From contig JASJXV010000003.1 of assembly GCA_030123805.1 (NCBI GenBank), positions 1 to 60,175 on the forward strand: a stretch of DNA of 60,175 nucleotides. Reading direction: 5' to 3'. The notes beneath the pieces were generated by a model. That model did no database searches and had not been told where the DNA came from. It saw only the letters and a list, made by a program, of their open reading frames with translations. This stretch comes from Gammaproteobacteria bacterium (GTDB lineage Bacteria; Pseudomonadota; Gammaproteobacteria; Pseudomonadales; Azotimanducaceae). Numbering within the stretch: position 1 is the stretch's first letter; every line of letters starts with the position of its first letter. Below, one piece after another: positions 42,823-51,447 of the stretch. A program made the translations under genes and the position numbers.

Positions 42823-43467
42823 TTATCCCACCTGTGAGTTAACTTTGTCCAGAATGGAGGCTTTGTGCTGCTTCAGATTCTTCAGTAAGTCGGCTACGGA
42901 CTCTTTGAAGCCATCAACAAGCGCTTTATTTTTTAACTGCCTGGTATTGATCAGGATATTCAATCTGGCACTGTGTAGAGTTGCATCAATCAGATAGACA
43001 GCCACGCCAACGTCAGAGATTAGATTACTGTTTCCTATATCTGCCAGCCGGTCAGCCAAGGGTAGTAGCCGACTGGTTTTCCGCATGACTTTAAGCGGCA
43101 CTTCGGCCGCTGCTCCAAGTGCCAGCTGCAGTGCATTCGACCTGGTCGATTTTTCACCCGCGTTGGATTTTGGCAGTCCATGGGCATTCATGACGCCTTT
43201 GAATGCTCTGGCATCATCGTTTGCCAGAATTAAAAGCTTGTTTCTGGCCGCTTCACAGGATTGGTTAATTTCATCAATGGTTTCGCTGACATCCGCAAAA
43301 GGCTCGCCCCGGCTCAGATTGCAGACCATCGATAGCAGAGCAGCAGCTTGAGCGCCAGCCAGACCGGCGACAGCTCCTCCCCCGGGTGTGGATGCTGAAC
43401 TTGCGAGCCTGGCAAGATAGGATTCAATATCCAAAGTCTCTAATTGAAGATCAGCGGCTGTGGTCAC
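42823..43467 (-). CDS. methenyl-THF cyclohydrolase / FTCD C-terminal domain protein (FchA-like)
   Basis: 214 residues. The N-terminal segment (ESYLARLASSASTPGGGAVAGLAGAQAAALLSMVCNLS) is the diagnostic opening of the formiminotransferase-cyclodeaminase C-terminal family (STPGGGxVAAxxGA). The rest is helical (EVPLKVMRKTSRLLPLADRL, then ISDVGVAVYLIDATLHSARLNI). FchA members hydrolyse 5,10-methenyl-THF. It starts with GTG at 43467 and overlaps the preceding dehydrogenase-like gene by 17 bases. The pairing suggests that it supplies the cyclohydrolase activity that the partner lacks. Confidence 0.85.
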   Translation of the reverse strand: MTTAADLQLETLDIESYLARLASSASTPGGGAVAGLAGAQAAALLSMVCNLSRGEPFADVSETIDEINQSCEAARNKLLILANDDARAFKGVMNAHGLPKSNAGEKSTRSNALQLALGAAAEVPLKVMRKTSRLLPLADRLADIGNSNLISDVGVAVYLIDATLHSARLNILINTRQLKNKALVDGFKESVADLLKNLKQHKASILDKVNSQVG

Positions 43468-44362
43468 GGGTCTGACTCTGATGGAAATTCTTATACAGGC
43501 GCAGCGTATTTCTCATGCACATGGCAACTGTCAGCGGACCAATCCTGGGGATAAATATACCGGTACGGGTAGCTATATCTTCTTCAAAGTTGGAATAAAA
43601 CGAAAAATTCAAACAAGCAGCATCTTTCTTGATCTCGGCTGCTGACACCTTTTGAAAGTTTTCGCTGGGTACTCCCGTGATTACGATATCGGATTGCGCT
43701 AATGCGTGATGTCTTGTTATGTCTATCTCTGCAGGTTTGCCGTCATTGAATTCAAGAGGCCCATTGATATCAAATGAGAAAACACGAGCACCATCGTTGG
43801 ATAACATGGCGGCAAGGGGGCGACCTACTACCTCACTGCGATTAAAAATCGTGACAATCCTGTCTGATACCGGAAGCTCAGTATTCGCCAGGTAAACTCC
43901 CGCTTCAGTCAGCATCTTGATGATGGCCAGAGGCGTACAGGGAAGCAGTGCTTTTTTTGTCTGATCATCAGCTGCGGCAAATCTGTCATTATCGTACAAT
44001 TTACGGGTCCAATACTGCCCGCCACCCTCAATGTCCTTACGGTAATCTACAAGATTGCGAAGGATCACATCCTGCTCGTTGTTGAACACCGGCAGATAGA
44101 CAAAAAGACCGTGGATGTCCGAATTTTCATTTACCTCAATGATTGCATCTTCCAGATCCAGCCGTGCGATCCTGCGCAATTCATAGGCAATACCTACGTC
44201 GGTAAATTTCTGTTGGGTGGCATTGGCGTAGGTTAACGAAGGCAGATCGTCACTGGTAACGAATCCGACCACGCTAAGTGTCTCGGTGAGGCTCTCAAGT
44301 CCATTTCTGACCTCATCCAGATATTTTTGGGCAACCTTGGCCGGATCGAGAGAGCGCTGCAT
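43451..44362 (-). CDS. MTD1-like NAD-dependent methylene-THF dehydrogenase
   Basis: 303 residues, resembling yeast Mtd1 more than FolD. Features include GIAYELRRIARLDLEDAIIEVNE, HGLFVYLPVF, KDIEGG, LLPCTPLAIIKMLTEAGVY and the Rossmann segment FNRSEVVGRPLAAMLSNDG, followed by ITGVPSENFQ and GPLTVAMCMRNTLRL. In bifunctional FolD/MTHFD a Tyr-x3-Lys pair near residue 50 performs the cyclohydrolase step. Here it reads TYANAT, with Thr in the lysine place as in yeast Mtd1 (YADWT). A monofunctional, probably NAD-specific dehydrogenase is therefore likely, with the overlapping FchA-like gene completing the route to 10-formyl-THF. Confidence 0.85.
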   Translation of the reverse strand: MQRSLDPAKVAQKYLDEVRNGLESLTETLSVVGFVTSDDLPSLTYANATQQKFTDVGIAYELRRIARLDLEDAIIEVNENSDIHGLFVYLPVFNNEQDVILRNLVDYRKDIEGGGQYWTRKLYDNDRFAAADDQTKKALLPCTPLAIIKMLTEAGVYLANTELPVSDRIVTIFNRSEVVGRPLAAMLSNDGARVFSFDINGPLEFNDGKPAEIDITRHHALAQSDIVITGVPSENFQKVSAAEIKKDAACLNFSFYSNFEEDIATRTGIFIPRIGPLTVAMCMRNTLRLYKNFHQSQTRDHSR

Positions 44363-44564
44363 TGGCGATATGGTCTTCTGGTCTTCAAAGGAATGGCATT
44401 ATACATTCAGTGGCGCCTGGTTGTAATTGTTTCATCCACGCTGACCAAGCGACGACGCATTCAATATTCCGCATATTATCCGTGATGTTCACATTCTGTC
44501 GCCAGATCAATTTTTGGACTATCATAAGTCAAGCAAGTGAAATGAGTAGTGCAGGGAGAACAAA

Positions 44565-45524
44565 ATGGTCAACATAGTAGGGAATATCAAACCGGAGGAT
44601 GATTACACTCACCCGTTAGGACCTGAAGAAAACTTTAACGAATCGGTGTATTTCAATTTCTTTGATCGACACCAGAACCGGGGCGGATTTATCCGTGTGG
44701 GAAATCGTGCCAACGAAGGCTATGCGGAGATGACCGTCATTGTCTTCAATTCTGACGGCTCGGTCTTCTTTAATTACAAGAAGCCTGAAATAAGCAATAA
44801 CGATGCCTGGGATGCCGGTGGAGCAAAGATAAATGTTTTGGTGCCAGGCGAGAAGATTCAAACCCTGTACGACGGATCTGCTCTGTTTATGGCGAACCCT
44901 GAAGACATGAAAGATCCGGGAACTGCTTTTAAAAACAATCCATTCAGGAAGATCAAGCTGGACCTTATCCATGAGGGTGTGGGACCCATGTACGGTCATG
45001 TTGGTGAAGCAGGTGATGGCAATGACTTTGCCAGAGCCCACTATGAGCAACACATGCGGGTAGTGGGCACGATCGAATTAGATGGCGAGGAGCCGATTGA
45101 AATTAACGGTCATGGGCTAAGAGATCATTCCTGGGGGCCTCGTTATTGGCAGTCCACCCGCTCCTATCGATGGATTACAGGAAATTTCGGCGATGATCTT
45201 GGCATGGTCATCTCTCTCTCAGGCGCACATAAGGGAGGCATGTTCCACAAGGGTGAGGAGTTCCTTCGTATCACAGAAATTGATCTTGAATCACAATACC
45301 AGGAGAACACCAGATTTCACACCGGTATGCAGGCAAAAATAAAACTGGAAAACGGTGATGAACACCTGCTGGAAGGTAAGGTGAAGGGATTTATTCCACT
45401 GCGTAACCGACGCTCCGATGACATCACCTATATCGGCGAAGGAATGACGGAGTATAAGCTTGATGGTGAACGTGTAGGCTATGGGTTGAGCGAGTATCTG
45501 GATCAACCAGGGGATGAAATTTAA
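44565..45524 (+). CDS. AttH/CrtC-like (lipocalin-like) protein
   Basis: 319 residues, mainly beta-strand. The diagnostic piece is INGHGLRDHSWGPRYWQSTRSYRW near residues 183-206, resembling the G-x-RDHSWGxR motif of AttH and hydroxyneurosporene synthase (CrtC) relatives. These proteins have two lipocalin-like barrels and bind or hydrate hydrophobic compounds. There is no signal peptide. The ATG has GGGAGAACAAA upstream. Given the nearby steroid-reductase-like gene, a hydrophobic ligand is plausible but unproven. Confidence 0.75.
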   Translation: MVNIVGNIKPEDDYTHPLGPEENFNESVYFNFFDRHQNRGGFIRVGNRANEGYAEMTVIVFNSDGSVFFNYKKPEISNNDAWDAGGAKINVLVPGEKIQTLYDGSALFMANPEDMKDPGTAFKNNPFRKIKLDLIHEGVGPMYGHVGEAGDGNDFARAHYEQHMRVVGTIELDGEEPIEINGHGLRDHSWGPRYWQSTRSYRWITGNFGDDLGMVISLSGAHKGGMFHKGEEFLRITEIDLESQYQENTRFHTGMQAKIKLENGDEHLLEGKVKGFIPLRNRRSDDITYIGEGMTEYKLDGERVGYGLSEYLDQPGDEI

Positions 45525-45532
45525 TTAGTCCG

Positions 45533-45870
45533 GTTTGGATGGCACAAAATGAAGCAGTTGAAATTGCAATAGGCAAGTCATGTCAACCATGACACCGCTG
45601 TAGGGTCCAGTAACAATGCTTCGGATTCCCAGCCCAGAAAATTCGTAAGGCAATAAAGACATATACCGGCAAGACCGCCGGATAGAGGATCGACGATTCC
45701 CTCGATCAAGGTGTTGGCATGATACCTGTGGCGACGACCACAGGGAATGCAATTACTCCGCCAAGTATGCCGAATCTCCTCAGGAAAGGTGCAAACACAA
45801 ATGCCAGTGATAGACGAAAACCCAGCAGACCGGTTAGAACAACAGCCAGTATGGTGTAGACCCTTCATGA
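45533..45870 (-). pseudogene. decayed membrane-protein fragment
   Basis: From about 45868 downward the minus strand reads a hydrophobic stretch (ILAVVLTGLLGFRLSLAFVF, then FLRRFGILGGVIAFPVVVATGIMP) interrupted by a stop, then LPVYVFIALRIFW. This looks like two or three membrane helices of a lost transporter or export component. No family can be named with confidence, although the shape recalls FliR/SctT-type export proteins. Confidence 0.4.
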
Positions 45871-45874
45871 AATA

Positions 45875-45972
45875 TGCGGGTTAGCCCGAGTAGGCGACAA
45901 GGTTGCAATACGAGGTGTGGAACGGCTCGAGGATGGCCAGAAGGTTCAGCCCACAAGTTAGCCTAACCCGCA
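45875..45972. repeat. 98-base element with 10-bp inverted ends
   Basis: TGCGGGTTAG (45875-45884) and CTAACCCGCA (45963-45972) are perfect inverted repeats enclosing 78 bases without a coding frame. It lies between the decayed membrane-protein fragment and the end of the steroid-reductase-like gene. It could be a small non-autonomous repeat or a long-range hairpin. Confidence 0.4.
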
Positions 45973-45974
45973 GG

Positions 45975-46736
45975 CTACAGGATACCTGGAATCAGAGCTT
46001 TGCGATTCGGATAATCCGGAAAATTGGCGATGTACCAACGATGTGTTGCCAGCGCTCTTGGAAACAGGTTCGCTATCGTCCAGAGCGCGAAAGATAGTCC
46101 AGCAAGAGACCAGGTAGCCAGCGCCCATCCACACCACTGCACAATCTCTCCCAGGTAATTCGGGCAGCTGACGTATTGATGCAGGAACTTGATCGGGATT
46201 TTGTAGCCCTGTGTAGCGTCAATTCTGATGCTGCTCAGTTCAGCGTCTGAAACTTTGTTGATGATCATACCCAGCACAAATAAAGTCAGACCAATCTGAA
46301 ACTGCCAGCCCGTATGCCATTCGGCGGTTATGTCTTCTTGAGCGTTCAACCGAAGGTTGGTTCCATTCAGGTATCCGTTTATTACATTAAATACGATGGC
46401 CATTAACAGGACAATTAAGGGCATCCTGTGGCTGCTTTTCAAGCTAAAAGGATAAATGAAAGTCCTGTGGACGTAATGAGCCTGCCACATCAGGAAGAAT
46501 AACCAGAGCATGACCCCTTGCCGGGGCGCGGTCAGTACCAGATACCCGAATACGATGACAGCCGGAGATTCCATGATACACCAGGCCCACCTGCTGCTTA
46601 CTTCAGGCCCCCAACCACTACGGCTGAACCGGCCGTAAGGTGCATCAATAAAGAGCAGGAGAGCGCATACGATTGGCGCTGAAATAAAGGAAAATCCCAG
46701 CAGCCAATGATAGCTGGTCCACTCTTCAACGGACAT
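45975..46736 (-). CDS. steroid 5-alpha-reductase-like membrane protein (SRD5A family)
   Basis: About 253 residues with six or seven membrane segments. Conserved family pieces are APYGRFSRSGWGPEVSSRWAW, MESPAVIVFGYL, WQAHYVHRTFIYPF, KIPIKFLHQYVSCPNYLGEI and WCGWALATWSLAGLSFALW. The C-terminus, HRWYIANFPDYPNRKALIP, is the NADPH-binding end typical of SRD5A1/2. These enzymes reduce the delta-4 double bond of 3-oxo-steroids, or related enoyl groups in other members. The ATG at 46736 gives the usual family N-terminus; the frame runs to a TTG at 46784. The substrate in bacteria is uncertain. Confidence 0.85.
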   Translation of the reverse strand: MSVEEWTSYHWLLGFSFISAPIVCALLLFIDAPYGRFSRSGWGPEVSSRWAWCIMESPAVIVFGYLVLTAPRQGVMLWLFFLMWQAHYVHRTFIYPFSLKSSHRMPLIVLLMAIVFNVINGYLNGTNLRLNAQEDITAEWHTGWQFQIGLTLFVLGMIINKVSDAELSSIRIDATQGYKIPIKFLHQYVSCPNYLGEIVQWCGWALATWSLAGLSFALWTIANLFPRALATHRWYIANFPDYPNRKALIPGIL

Positions 46737-46830
46737 GGTCGGCGTCAATTTTGCCTGGGTAAGGACACATTGAGATTCTAACAATCAATGATGGCATAGT
46801 AAGCACTCATCAGCGTCCGAATCTGTGCTG

Positions 46831-47076
46831 TTAGTGAAGCTCGTCGGCGACTCCGCTTTCAAGAGGCTCAATCGCGACAGGGTTTGTTGCCGAGTCCTGC
46901 TGAATGTCCTTGTCGGGTGCAGCGGTCTTCGATCTGGGTGCATAGATCTCCAGCAGGATAACGATCAGTACAATGATGACAGCACCACCAATAATCCACT
47001 TTGGTCTGGTGACTGCAATACTTGTGCTCTGCAATGCCGTGGGGGTGGTGTCTGTTGTCTTTTCGTTTGTTGCCAT
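46831..47076 (-). CDS. small single-pass membrane protein, unknown
   Basis: 81 residues: a Thr-rich cytosolic N-terminus (to about 26), one membrane segment (WIIGGAVIIVLIVILLEIYA, about 27-46) and an acidic tail. No family recognised. The coding character is moderate; it could be a small envelope protein or a chance frame. It lies upstream of the steroid-reductase-like gene on the same strand. Confidence 0.45.
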   Translation of the reverse strand: MATNEKTTDTTPTALQSTSIAVTRPKWIIGGAVIIVLIVILLEIYAPRSKTAAPDKDIQQDSATNPVAIEPLESGVADELH

Positions 47077-47171
47077 CGCCGGATTCTTATATTTACAAGT
47101 AGAAGGAGTTCAATTGATGATCTTATCAGAATATTGTGGCGATTCAATTAGAAGTAGAAGGGGTCAAAGAA

Positions 47172-47421
47172 GGGGTCAAATCTTGACTTAACACAATAAT
47201 GGGCTGGTCAGCAATTTGGTGGCCGGATCGGTCTTGCGCAGTTTGTTGTAGCAATCAAAATACGTCAGGAAGTCAGAAGCCAAACGGTTAGAAACAACCT
47301 CTGCTAATGATGTTAATCATTATTTGACGGCATCGTAGACAAACGCGAGATAGAAATTTTCTTGACGCAGAGGAAATGCGATTGCCATGGATTTTGATAT
47401 GTTAAGTCAAGATTTGACCCC
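47172..47421. mobile_element. non-autonomous (MITE-like) element with 22-bp perfect terminal inverted repeats
   Basis: GGGGTCAAATCTTGACTTAACA at 47172-47193 is matched by its exact complement at 47400-47421. The 206 bases between hold no transposase frame. The minus strand begins MAIAFPLRQENFYLAFVYDAV and then stops, possibly a residue of a lost cargo or transposase gene. A second partial GGGGTCAAA lies just outside the left end (47160-47168). The ends resemble GGGGTCA-type termini that I associate with IS200/RAYT-like elements in marine gammaproteobacteria, but that link is from memory. Confidence 0.7.
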
Positions 47422-47435
47422 TTTGTCCTTTGTGA

Positions 47436-48404
47436 TTAAACATCAAAGTGACAAGCAATTATCTGTGATGCAGAACTTGTGGTTCTCAACTCGGGTCTGT
47501 TGTGTTTGCACTGATCCTGCACGTGGGGACAGCGTGGATGAAATGAGCATCCACTGGGTGGATTGATGGGCGACGGAACATCACCGGTAAGCACCTGTCG
47601 CTTTGATTTGTTATGTGGATCCGGACTCGGAATTGCAGAGATTAGAGACCGGGTATAGGGATGTTTGGGATGGTGGTATATTTCCTGGCTGCCACCTGAT
47701 TCCACAATCTTGCCAAGATACATAATCGCAATACGGTCCGAGATGTGTTTTACGACCGCGAGATCGTGGGCGATGAAGAGATAGGACAGATTGAATTCTT
47801 TCTGCAGGTCGATCAGGAGATTCAGGATTTGACTCTGGATTGAAACGTCCAGTGCTGATACGGGTTCGTCGCAGATGATCAGTTTTGGATTCAGAGCAAC
47901 TGAACGTGCGATACCTATGCGCTGACGTTGGCCACCCGAGAATTCAAACGGGTAACGACTCACGGAGCGAGCGGGAAGCCCCACAATATCAAGTAGCTCC
48001 CTGACCCTTTTCTTGCGCCACTCGGATTTACCGATATTTTGCACAATGAAGGGTTCCTCCAGAATATCCCCGACAGTATGTCTTGAATTCAGGGACTCCA
48101 TGGGATCCTGAAAGATCATCTGTATGTGTCGGCGGATTGGCAGCAGAGACTTCCCCTGCATGCGTGTAATATTGATCTCTTCGAATACGATTTCACCCTC
48201 TGTGGGGTCATAAAGTCGGATGATGCAACGTCCGAGGGTCGATTTGCCGCAGCCGGATTCACCCACCAACCCCAGCGTCTCACCCGCATTTATGGTCAGC
48301 GATACACCGTCTACAGCCTTGTTGTAGGCGCCGGTTCTGAGAAGAATGCCCTCTTTGACAGGGAAGTGCATCTTCAGGTTTTTTACTTCAAGTAGTGCTG
48401 ACAA
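47436..48404 (-). CDS. peptide ABC transporter ATP-binding protein, OppF/DppF type
   Basis: 322 residues. Walker [10 protein letters not shown] near 50, signature [16 protein letters not shown], Walker [14 protein letters not shown], and the C-terminal oligopeptide-transporter extension with [15 protein letters not shown], whose cysteines may bind an iron-sulfur cluster or metal. It starts with TTG at 48404, supported by AGGAG six bases upstream. Together with the next gene upstream it corresponds to the second and first halves of the fused YejF ATPase of E. coli. Confidence 0.93.
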   Translation of the reverse strand: MSALLEVKNLKMHFPVKEGILLRTGAYNKAVDGVSLTINAGETLGLVGESGCGKSTLGRCIIRLYDPTEGEIVFEEINITRMQGKSLLPIRRHIQMIFQDPMESLNSRHTVGDILEEPFIVQNIGKSEWRKKRVRELLDIVGLPARSVSRYPFEFSGGQRQRIGIARSVALNPKLIICDEPVSALDVSIQSQILNLLIDLQKEFNLSYLFIAHDLAVVKHISDRIAIMYLGKIVESGGSQEIYHHPKHPYTRSLISAIPSPDPHNKSKRQVLTGDVPSPINPPSGCSFHPRCPHVQDQCKHNRPELRTTSSASQIIACHFDV

Positions 48405-48430
48405 CAGCTGCTCCTGGGATTGTGTTCGGG

Positions 48431-49429
48431 CTAAGCGGTTGCCGCGATAAGGTCACGCCAATGATAACAACTCACTTCATGCTCTGACGTAATCAGTTCT
48501 GCAGGCGGTGATGCTGTATCACAGTCGCTTTGTTTGTAGGGGCATCGGTTTTCAAACCGGCAGCCCTCGGGTAGATCCATCAGTCCCGGGACCATGCCTT
48601 CGATAGTATTGAGTCGACTTTTATTCTCATCCTGTAATCTCGGTATGGAATCCAGTAAACCCCTGGTGTAAGGGTGGGAAGGATTATCGAACACATCGAA
48701 AACGGTGCCCTTCTCTACGATCTTACCGGCGTACATCACCACGACGTGATCGCAGGTCTCGGCAATGACACCCAGGTCATGCGTGATCAGCATTACCGAC
48801 ATGCCCCGGTCCTGTTGTAACTCTTTAATCAATTCCAGTATTTGAGCCTGAATTGTTACGTCCAGCGCCGTGGTGGGTTCATCTGCAATGAGTAACGAGG
48901 GATTGCATACCAGAGCCATGGCGATGATCACTCGCTGCCTCATGCCGCCGGATAACTGATGCGGGTATTCACCCATACGGATCTCCGGAGAAGCAATACC
49001 CACCCGCTTCAGGATCTTGATGGCTAAAGCCAATGCTTGCTGCTTCGAAACCGGCATATGCAGCAGCACAACCTCTGCCAATTGTTTGCCGATTGTGTGT
49101 ACGGGATTGAGAGCGGTCATGGGTTCCTGGAAAACCATGCCGATGCTGCCCCCGCGGATTTTTTCCATCTCTGTGTGATGCAGTTTGCTCAGATCCCTGC
49201 CGTTATAGAAAATCTGCCCACCCGCAATCTGACCCATGGGTTGTGGTAGCAGTTGCATAACTGAAAGAGCAGTTACACTCTTTCCACATCCGGATTCACC
49301 AACGACGCCCAGGGTCTCACCTGGTCTGATACCAAAACTGATATCATCGACAGCTCTTACCCGACCTTCATCGGTGTCGAACTCGGCAATGAGATTCTTT
49401 ATTTCCAACAGATATTCAGGCGTCTCCAT
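48431..49429 (-). CDS. peptide ABC transporter ATP-binding protein, OppD/DppD type
   Basis: About 332 residues. Walker [10 protein letters not shown], signature [17 protein letters not shown], Walker [14 protein letters not shown] and the C-terminal [15 protein letters not shown] extension. The ATG at 49429 is preferred; the frame also opens with TTG at 49438, right after the stop of the solute-binding protein gene. It couples ATP hydrolysis to peptide import through the YejBE-like permeases of the same operon. Confidence 0.93.
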   Translation of the reverse strand: METPEYLLEIKNLIAEFDTDEGRVRAVDDISFGIRPGETLGVVGESGCGKSVTALSVMQLLPQPMGQIAGGQIFYNGRDLSKLHHTEMEKIRGGSIGMVFQEPMTALNPVHTIGKQLAEVVLLHMPVSKQQALALAIKILKRVGIASPEIRMGEYPHQLSGGMRQRVIIAMALVCNPSLLIADEPTTALDVTIQAQILELIKELQQDRGMSVMLITHDLGVIAETCDHVVVMYAGKIVEKGTVFDVFDNPSHPYTRGLLDSIPRLQDENKSRLNTIEGMVPGLMDLPEGCRFENRCPYKQSDCDTASPPAELITSEHEVSCYHWRDLIAATA

Positions 49430-49434
49430 CACTA

Positions 49435-51396
49435 TCAATCACCCTTGTACTGATCGAAGACCTTGATTGAAACCGGAAATGTTTCACCTGATTTTCTGGC
49501 CGCCAGCGTCTCTTGCTTCATATCGGTGTCGATCCAGTGTACAAAATATCTACCGGCACTTGAACTATGCTTCAGGTTAAAACCGTCGGGATAACGGATC
49601 CAGCGCCAATAACCTACTCTGTAGAAAGATTGTTTATAACCAGGCACAAATGATGCGTGGTCATGCAAGGTTTCATCCAACCGGTTGGCCAGTTCAATCA
49701 TCTCATCCTTGTCAGAGGATGATCGGTAGCGGTTGATCATGTCATCAACTTCAGGGATGGCGATCGCTTCCAGGTTGTTAGTCTGGGTTTTTAGCTTCCT
49801 GTCCGGGTTTACGCTGCCATCTTCCAGAAAGGCAATATCGTATGCGTTGACAGAATGATATGTTTCCCAGTAACGCGGATACATCTCCAGAGCGACCGCA
49901 TAAGCCGAGAATTGGATATCGTGTTTCTTTTCCTGAACCTTTTTCCATGCTGCCGTACCATCCAGAACCTCAATGCGGAATTCCAGTCCGGGTTTTTTTG
50001 CCTCTTCCTTCAGAATGGTCAGCACGTCCTTAAGCGCTTCATAACCTGTTGTCAATGTGAAAGCCAGCCTTTGGCCCCGGTCATTCACCAGAATGCCATC
50101 AGGTCCTCTGTCAGTGAAACCGGCGTTAGCGAAATGAGCCAGCGCCTTGTCGATATCAAATGATCTTGGTTCCAGAGTAGGATGGGAAAACTCACCATAA
50201 CCGTCAGAGACTGTTTTCAAGCGCTCAAAATCTCCCCGGAAGAATTTCTCGATCACCAGATCCCAGTTAGTGGCGTAGTTTATTCCGATTCTGATATCAC
50301 GGTTGTCGAGTAGGGGTTTGGCCGTATTCATCCACAAGCCGAAAGTGGGCCTGGGGCGTTGGTTATAGAAAACTGTTTTGTGAATGTAACCGTTTTGTAC
50401 ATCCGGATCATCGTCCGGCAGCTTCTCATACCAGAACTCGCCGAGATTAAGACCGAATTGATCCAGATCCCCACGTCTGAATGCCTCAAAGACCTTGGGC
50501 GTATCACGGATGATGGAAAGATGAATCTTGTCCGGGTTATACCTGTAACGCCAGAATTTCTTGTCCTTTGCCCACCAATCCTTGACCCTGGTCAGTGCGA
50601 TAGATCGGACTTTGCGAATATCATTTTTACGTACTTCATAGGCGCCTGTCGTGGGCACAAAACGCCATTGATAGCGTGCCACGTAATCGTCACCCAGTTC
50701 CCTGTAGAAATGTTGGGGGGCGGGGCTCAGATTCAAAGTGCGATAGTGCATGTTGGGTTTTACATCAGGTATGCTGATTGAAATGGTGTAGTCGTCATAC
50801 CTGGTGATGTTGGTATACATGCTGCCGTACCAGTTGTTATACCAGGGAGCAATTATGTATTCTGACTGGAAGAAGAAGAAGGCAAAAAGGTAGTCATCCG
50901 CAGTCACTTTTTCACCGTCCGACCACCTGGCATCCGGGTCCAATCGGATGTAGGTGGTTTTTCTTTGCGTGGAAACAGCCCAGCTCTTTGCCAATCCAGG
51001 GTAAAAATCATTCTGGTTGTTGGGATGTTGATGGGCCATGGCCATGGCAACATTGTCCAGGATAAAAGGTCGGAAAGAACCGTTTGAATCCGGGCCCACT
51101 AACCTCAGTGTTCTGGGAAAATCCTGCAGGGCGCCATATTGAGTACCGCCTTTCTTCGCCTCAGGTGAGCCAATATCCGGCAAGTCCATCCCATCCTCCC
51201 ACACCAGGTCGTTGGGGATATCCTCAGGTGTTTTAAACGAAAAGAAATTGGGGTGGGATGCATAATAATCCAGTACTTCCTGTGTGTTATCGCGCGTTGG
51301 CTCCAGTGCTGCATCTTGTTCGCTACTATTGCCACAGGAAGTGATGAGAAACACTCCCAACAGGATCGCTAATGGTTTAAAAAAACGGATTGGCAT
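49435..51396 (-). CDS. YejA-like peptide-binding lipoprotein
   Basis: About 653 residues of the SBP_bac_5 family. The N-terminus has lipobox FLITSC (Cys near 21), so the protein is anchored rather than soluble. Conserved pieces include DIGSPEAKKGGTQYGALQDFPRTL, typical of YejA-type substrate-binding proteins, LDPDARWSDGEKVTADDYLFAF and NYATNWDLVIEKFFRGDF. It collects peptides, and in E. coli the Yej system also takes up microcin C. ATG at 51396 with GGGAGAC just upstream; TTG at 51399 is the other possibility. It lies between yejE-like and oppD-like genes. Confidence 0.93.
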   Translation of the reverse strand: MPIRFFKPLAILLGVFLITSCGNSSEQDAALEPTRDNTQEVLDYYASHPNFFSFKTPEDIPNDLVWEDGMDLPDIGSPEAKKGGTQYGALQDFPRTLRLVGPDSNGSFRPFILDNVAMAMAHQHPNNQNDFYPGLAKSWAVSTQRKTTYIRLDPDARWSDGEKVTADDYLFAFFFFQSEYIIAPWYNNWYGSMYTNITRYDDYTISISIPDVKPNMHYRTLNLSPAPQHFYRELGDDYVARYQWRFVPTTGAYEVRKNDIRKVRSIALTRVKDWWAKDKKFWRYRYNPDKIHLSIIRDTPKVFEAFRRGDLDQFGLNLGEFWYEKLPDDDPDVQNGYIHKTVFYNQRPRPTFGLWMNTAKPLLDNRDIRIGINYATNWDLVIEKFFRGDFERLKTVSDGYGEFSHPTLEPRSFDIDKALAHFANAGFTDRGPDGILVNDRGQRLAFTLTTGYEALKDVLTILKEEAKKPGLEFRIEVLDGTAAWKKVQEKKHDIQFSAYAVALEMYPRYWETYHSVNAYDIAFLEDGSVNPDRKLKTQTNNLEAIAIPEVDDMINRYRSSSDKDEMIELANRLDETLHDHASFVPGYKQSFYRVGYWRWIRYPDGFNLKHSSSAGRYFVHWIDTDMKQETLAARKSGETFPVSIKVFDQYKGD

Positions 51397-51447
51397 CAAA
51401 GTCTCCCTTAAATATTTGGCATTACCTACAACGATTGAAAATATTTC

